This document shows positions 62,201-64,000 of a stretch of 64,000 nt of DNA, one piece after another (positions within the stretch are counted from its first letter, which is position 1; each line of letters begins with the position of its first letter). The notes beneath the pieces are model-generated. The model did not search any database. It saw only the letters and a list, made by a program, of their open reading frames with translations, and was not told the origin of the DNA. The position numbers were made by a program, and so were the translations under genes. Source of the DNA: Dromaius novaehollandiae (taxonomy: Eukaryota > Chordata > Aves > Casuariiformes > Dromaiidae); the NCBI RefSeq assembly GCF_036370855.1, contig NC_088102.1, positions 18,457,001 to 18,521,000 of the forward strand, given 5' to 3'.

Positions 62201-64000
62201 TATATGCCGCTTGAATATATTCTTTTAATGTTCACTCTGATTCCCCAGGGGATGTGTTAAAAAGCAGTACAAGGTGGTCTGTGGTGTTCGTGGTGTGTGG
62301 TTTTTGTTTTTTTTTTTTTCCTTCCCCCCTCCTCCTCAAAAGCTCAGCCCTATGACTATCAGCAGATCTAGGAGTAAAGGCCCAGGTCTGTTGTGGAGGT
62401 TTTGGCCCCTGCGTTTTGAAAGAACTTTTTTTTAGTGGGGAAACATACTACTTTATGAAGAAGAACATGCTTGAAGATTCATGCTTAACTTTATTTAAGA
62501 AAGGGTTCTTTGTGAAAGCTGGAACATGTGGCTCTAAACAGAGAACTAGCTGGTATAGTCACTTTCATACTCCAGTTATATCCGCTTTTTCTTGCCCTCT
62601 TGTGCTTATCTGCACAACTCTTAATGTGGCTTAAGTTCTGATATTTTGCTTATTGTTTTTTCTTTATGATGCAGTAAATAATGAAAAAACAGATTCATAG
62701 ACTCAAATTACAAATAATGCTGCCTATTCCTGATTTTATATAGTACTAATCCAAACCAGAAGACTTCTGCCACGTCAGCTACATCTTAATATTCTATGAC
62801 CCTGATATTTCTGAATAACGACAAAGCTTGATTGCTTGACTAGTTTGTTTTTTTAATTTCAATATCTGCATCTGCATAGATTTGGATATATACCAGGTTA
62901 TAATCAATTGGTCCTTCAAAATTTTGGTTGTTTACTTTGAACAGAGTATTACTTACCAATTACAGAACTTCTTCAAGATGTGCTGTCCATACGCATTCAG
63001 TCATTGGGTGTGTATGCTCTTCAGAGAGGAAACTTCTAGCCTTGGCAAAGTCTGTAAGTATGCCAGTGCTTCATGAATGGAATAAGAGGAATGTCTAGAT
63101 GGGTCATATTCAGTTCCCCTCAGCTCCTACTGGCAGATCCTTCAAGAAAGAGGATAGCAGGGAAGTGATGTGGGTAGTAAATGTTCTGAATAAACAGCTT
63201 GAATTGCAGTTACAAATAAGAAACTTTCTGTTCAAGTGCTTGTCCCTATGGATGCTTGCTCCCTGGTAATTCCAGTAGTGTTACTGTGTAATAACTAGTG
63301 TGGACAGGGCTGTATTTGGAGCTTCCCCAGGTGGACAGAAATTGCAGAACTACTTGGCGGAATGTGGGATTGTTACTAAACTCCCTTGTGATGGCTCAGT
63401 ACATAATAGATCTCCAGGCAGCTTCTCTGTGTGCCTCCATAAGGGAGACAGGCTGAGGTTGTTAAGGCAGCTGATGGATGTACCTTGAGGACAATGGCAG
63501 TGGCCCATCCTCATGGGTTCTGTTTCTTTTAATTATTCATCTGCCTAACTGCTATGAAAAAGGTTTATCCTTGCTAAAATGTAGTTGAAATATTTCCTCA
63601 ATGGGGTTCTCCCTTTTAGTTGTTTTTTGCAAAAATGTTATTGTTTATTGCTGGATGTTAAAATGTTATCATTTCATATCATAAATGTTTCCACTCTCCT
63701 GTTGCTTTGCCCCAACAGTTCCTTTCAAACTAGCATAACGTTCTTAATCTAGATAAAAATGTAAGCAAATATGAATAAGGTATGCTTGTCATACTTGCTC
63801 TGTGTTGTCATTTACTGGCAGTAAATTTAAAATGTGTTAAGGAAAACATAAAACCTGAAAAATCATGTTGGTACAAGTATGTGTATATACTTCATTTGTT
63901 TTCTTGCCTTAGTTTTAGGGTTATATTGTTTCATAATCCCATAGCAAGAAATATTTTATATTTCAGAAGAAATATAAAAATCTCTCAAAATTTTAGAGGA

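Larger units (their letters stand above)
52025..64000 (+). other. Probable BTBD7 intron sequence, no coding exon supported
   Basis: About 12 kb without a recognisable exon, RNA gene or well-preserved transposon. The plus strand appears enriched in T over A and G over C, as expected for the coding strand of a transcribed unit, although this was not counted. Low-complexity items include C13 (52546-52558), a pyrimidine tract (55712-55787), T21 and T12 runs (56168-56188, 56204-56215) and G12 (57045-57056). I did not find the BTBD7 start exon, so it probably lies right of the window. Confidence 0.55.

Noticed and set aside
49330..64000. BTBD7 start-codon exon
   Set aside because: I expected an exon beginning MGANASN with a BTB domain downstream. 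No such frame is readable, so it was not annotated.
1..64000. CRISPR arrays, operons, tRNA or rRNA genes, and proviruses
   Set aside because: No regularly spaced repeats, no tRNA or rRNA signatures, and no LTR pair with viral genes were seen. The window is ordinary vertebrate DNA in these respects.

Overview
The window looks like bird nuclear DNA. The evidence is intron-rich vertebrate coding sequence, AT-rich introns and intergenic DNA broken by two sharp CpG islands, and CR1-family LINEs as the only abundant transposons. The species cannot be named from the sequence alone.

Left third (1 to about 18,600, minus strand): the 5' end of UNC79, the large HEAT/armadillo-type subunit of the NALCN sodium-leak channel complex. 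Four coding exons can be read with exact GT-AG junctions and consistent phases: 17864-17885, 12376-12496, 6170-6474 and 2560-2730. Together they encode the first 206 residues of a protein of roughly 2,600. The start codon lies in a CpG island (about 16985-18590) with GC boxes just upstream. The introns hold a CR1 3' tail (2027-2142), an old decayed CR1/L3-type LINE (about 4040-5330) and an AT-rich palindrome (11229-11257). The next UNC79 exon lies beyond base 1.

Middle (about 18,600-47,480): some 29 kb with no gene I can support. It contains a 2-kb 5'-truncated CR1 with a damaged reverse transcriptase (22216-24220), a pentanucleotide array (26208-26299), a 52-bp minisatellite (27498-27645), an old CR1/L3 fragment on the plus strand (41560-41945), a possible RTE-like relic (43137-43457) and short tandem duplications.

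Right third (about 47,480-64,000, plus strand): a second strong CpG island (core 48060-49330) with E-box, NRF1 and YY1 motifs and an apparent first exon ending at a GTGAGAC donor (intron from 48604). By synteny (vertebrate UNC79 and BTBD7 are head-to-head neighbours) this is most likely the BTBD7 promoter and 5'UTR exon. No BTBD7 coding exon is present, so the assignment is inference. The remaining 15 kb reads as first-intron sequence, apart from one exon-like block at 51865-52024 that joins in frame to the first exon and would encode a 62-residue peptide.

The two genes are divergently transcribed from separate CpG islands about 30 kb apart. I found no operon-like, CRISPR, viral or otherwise exotic system. 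The most interesting leads are the candidate two-exon small ORF and the divergent promoter architecture.
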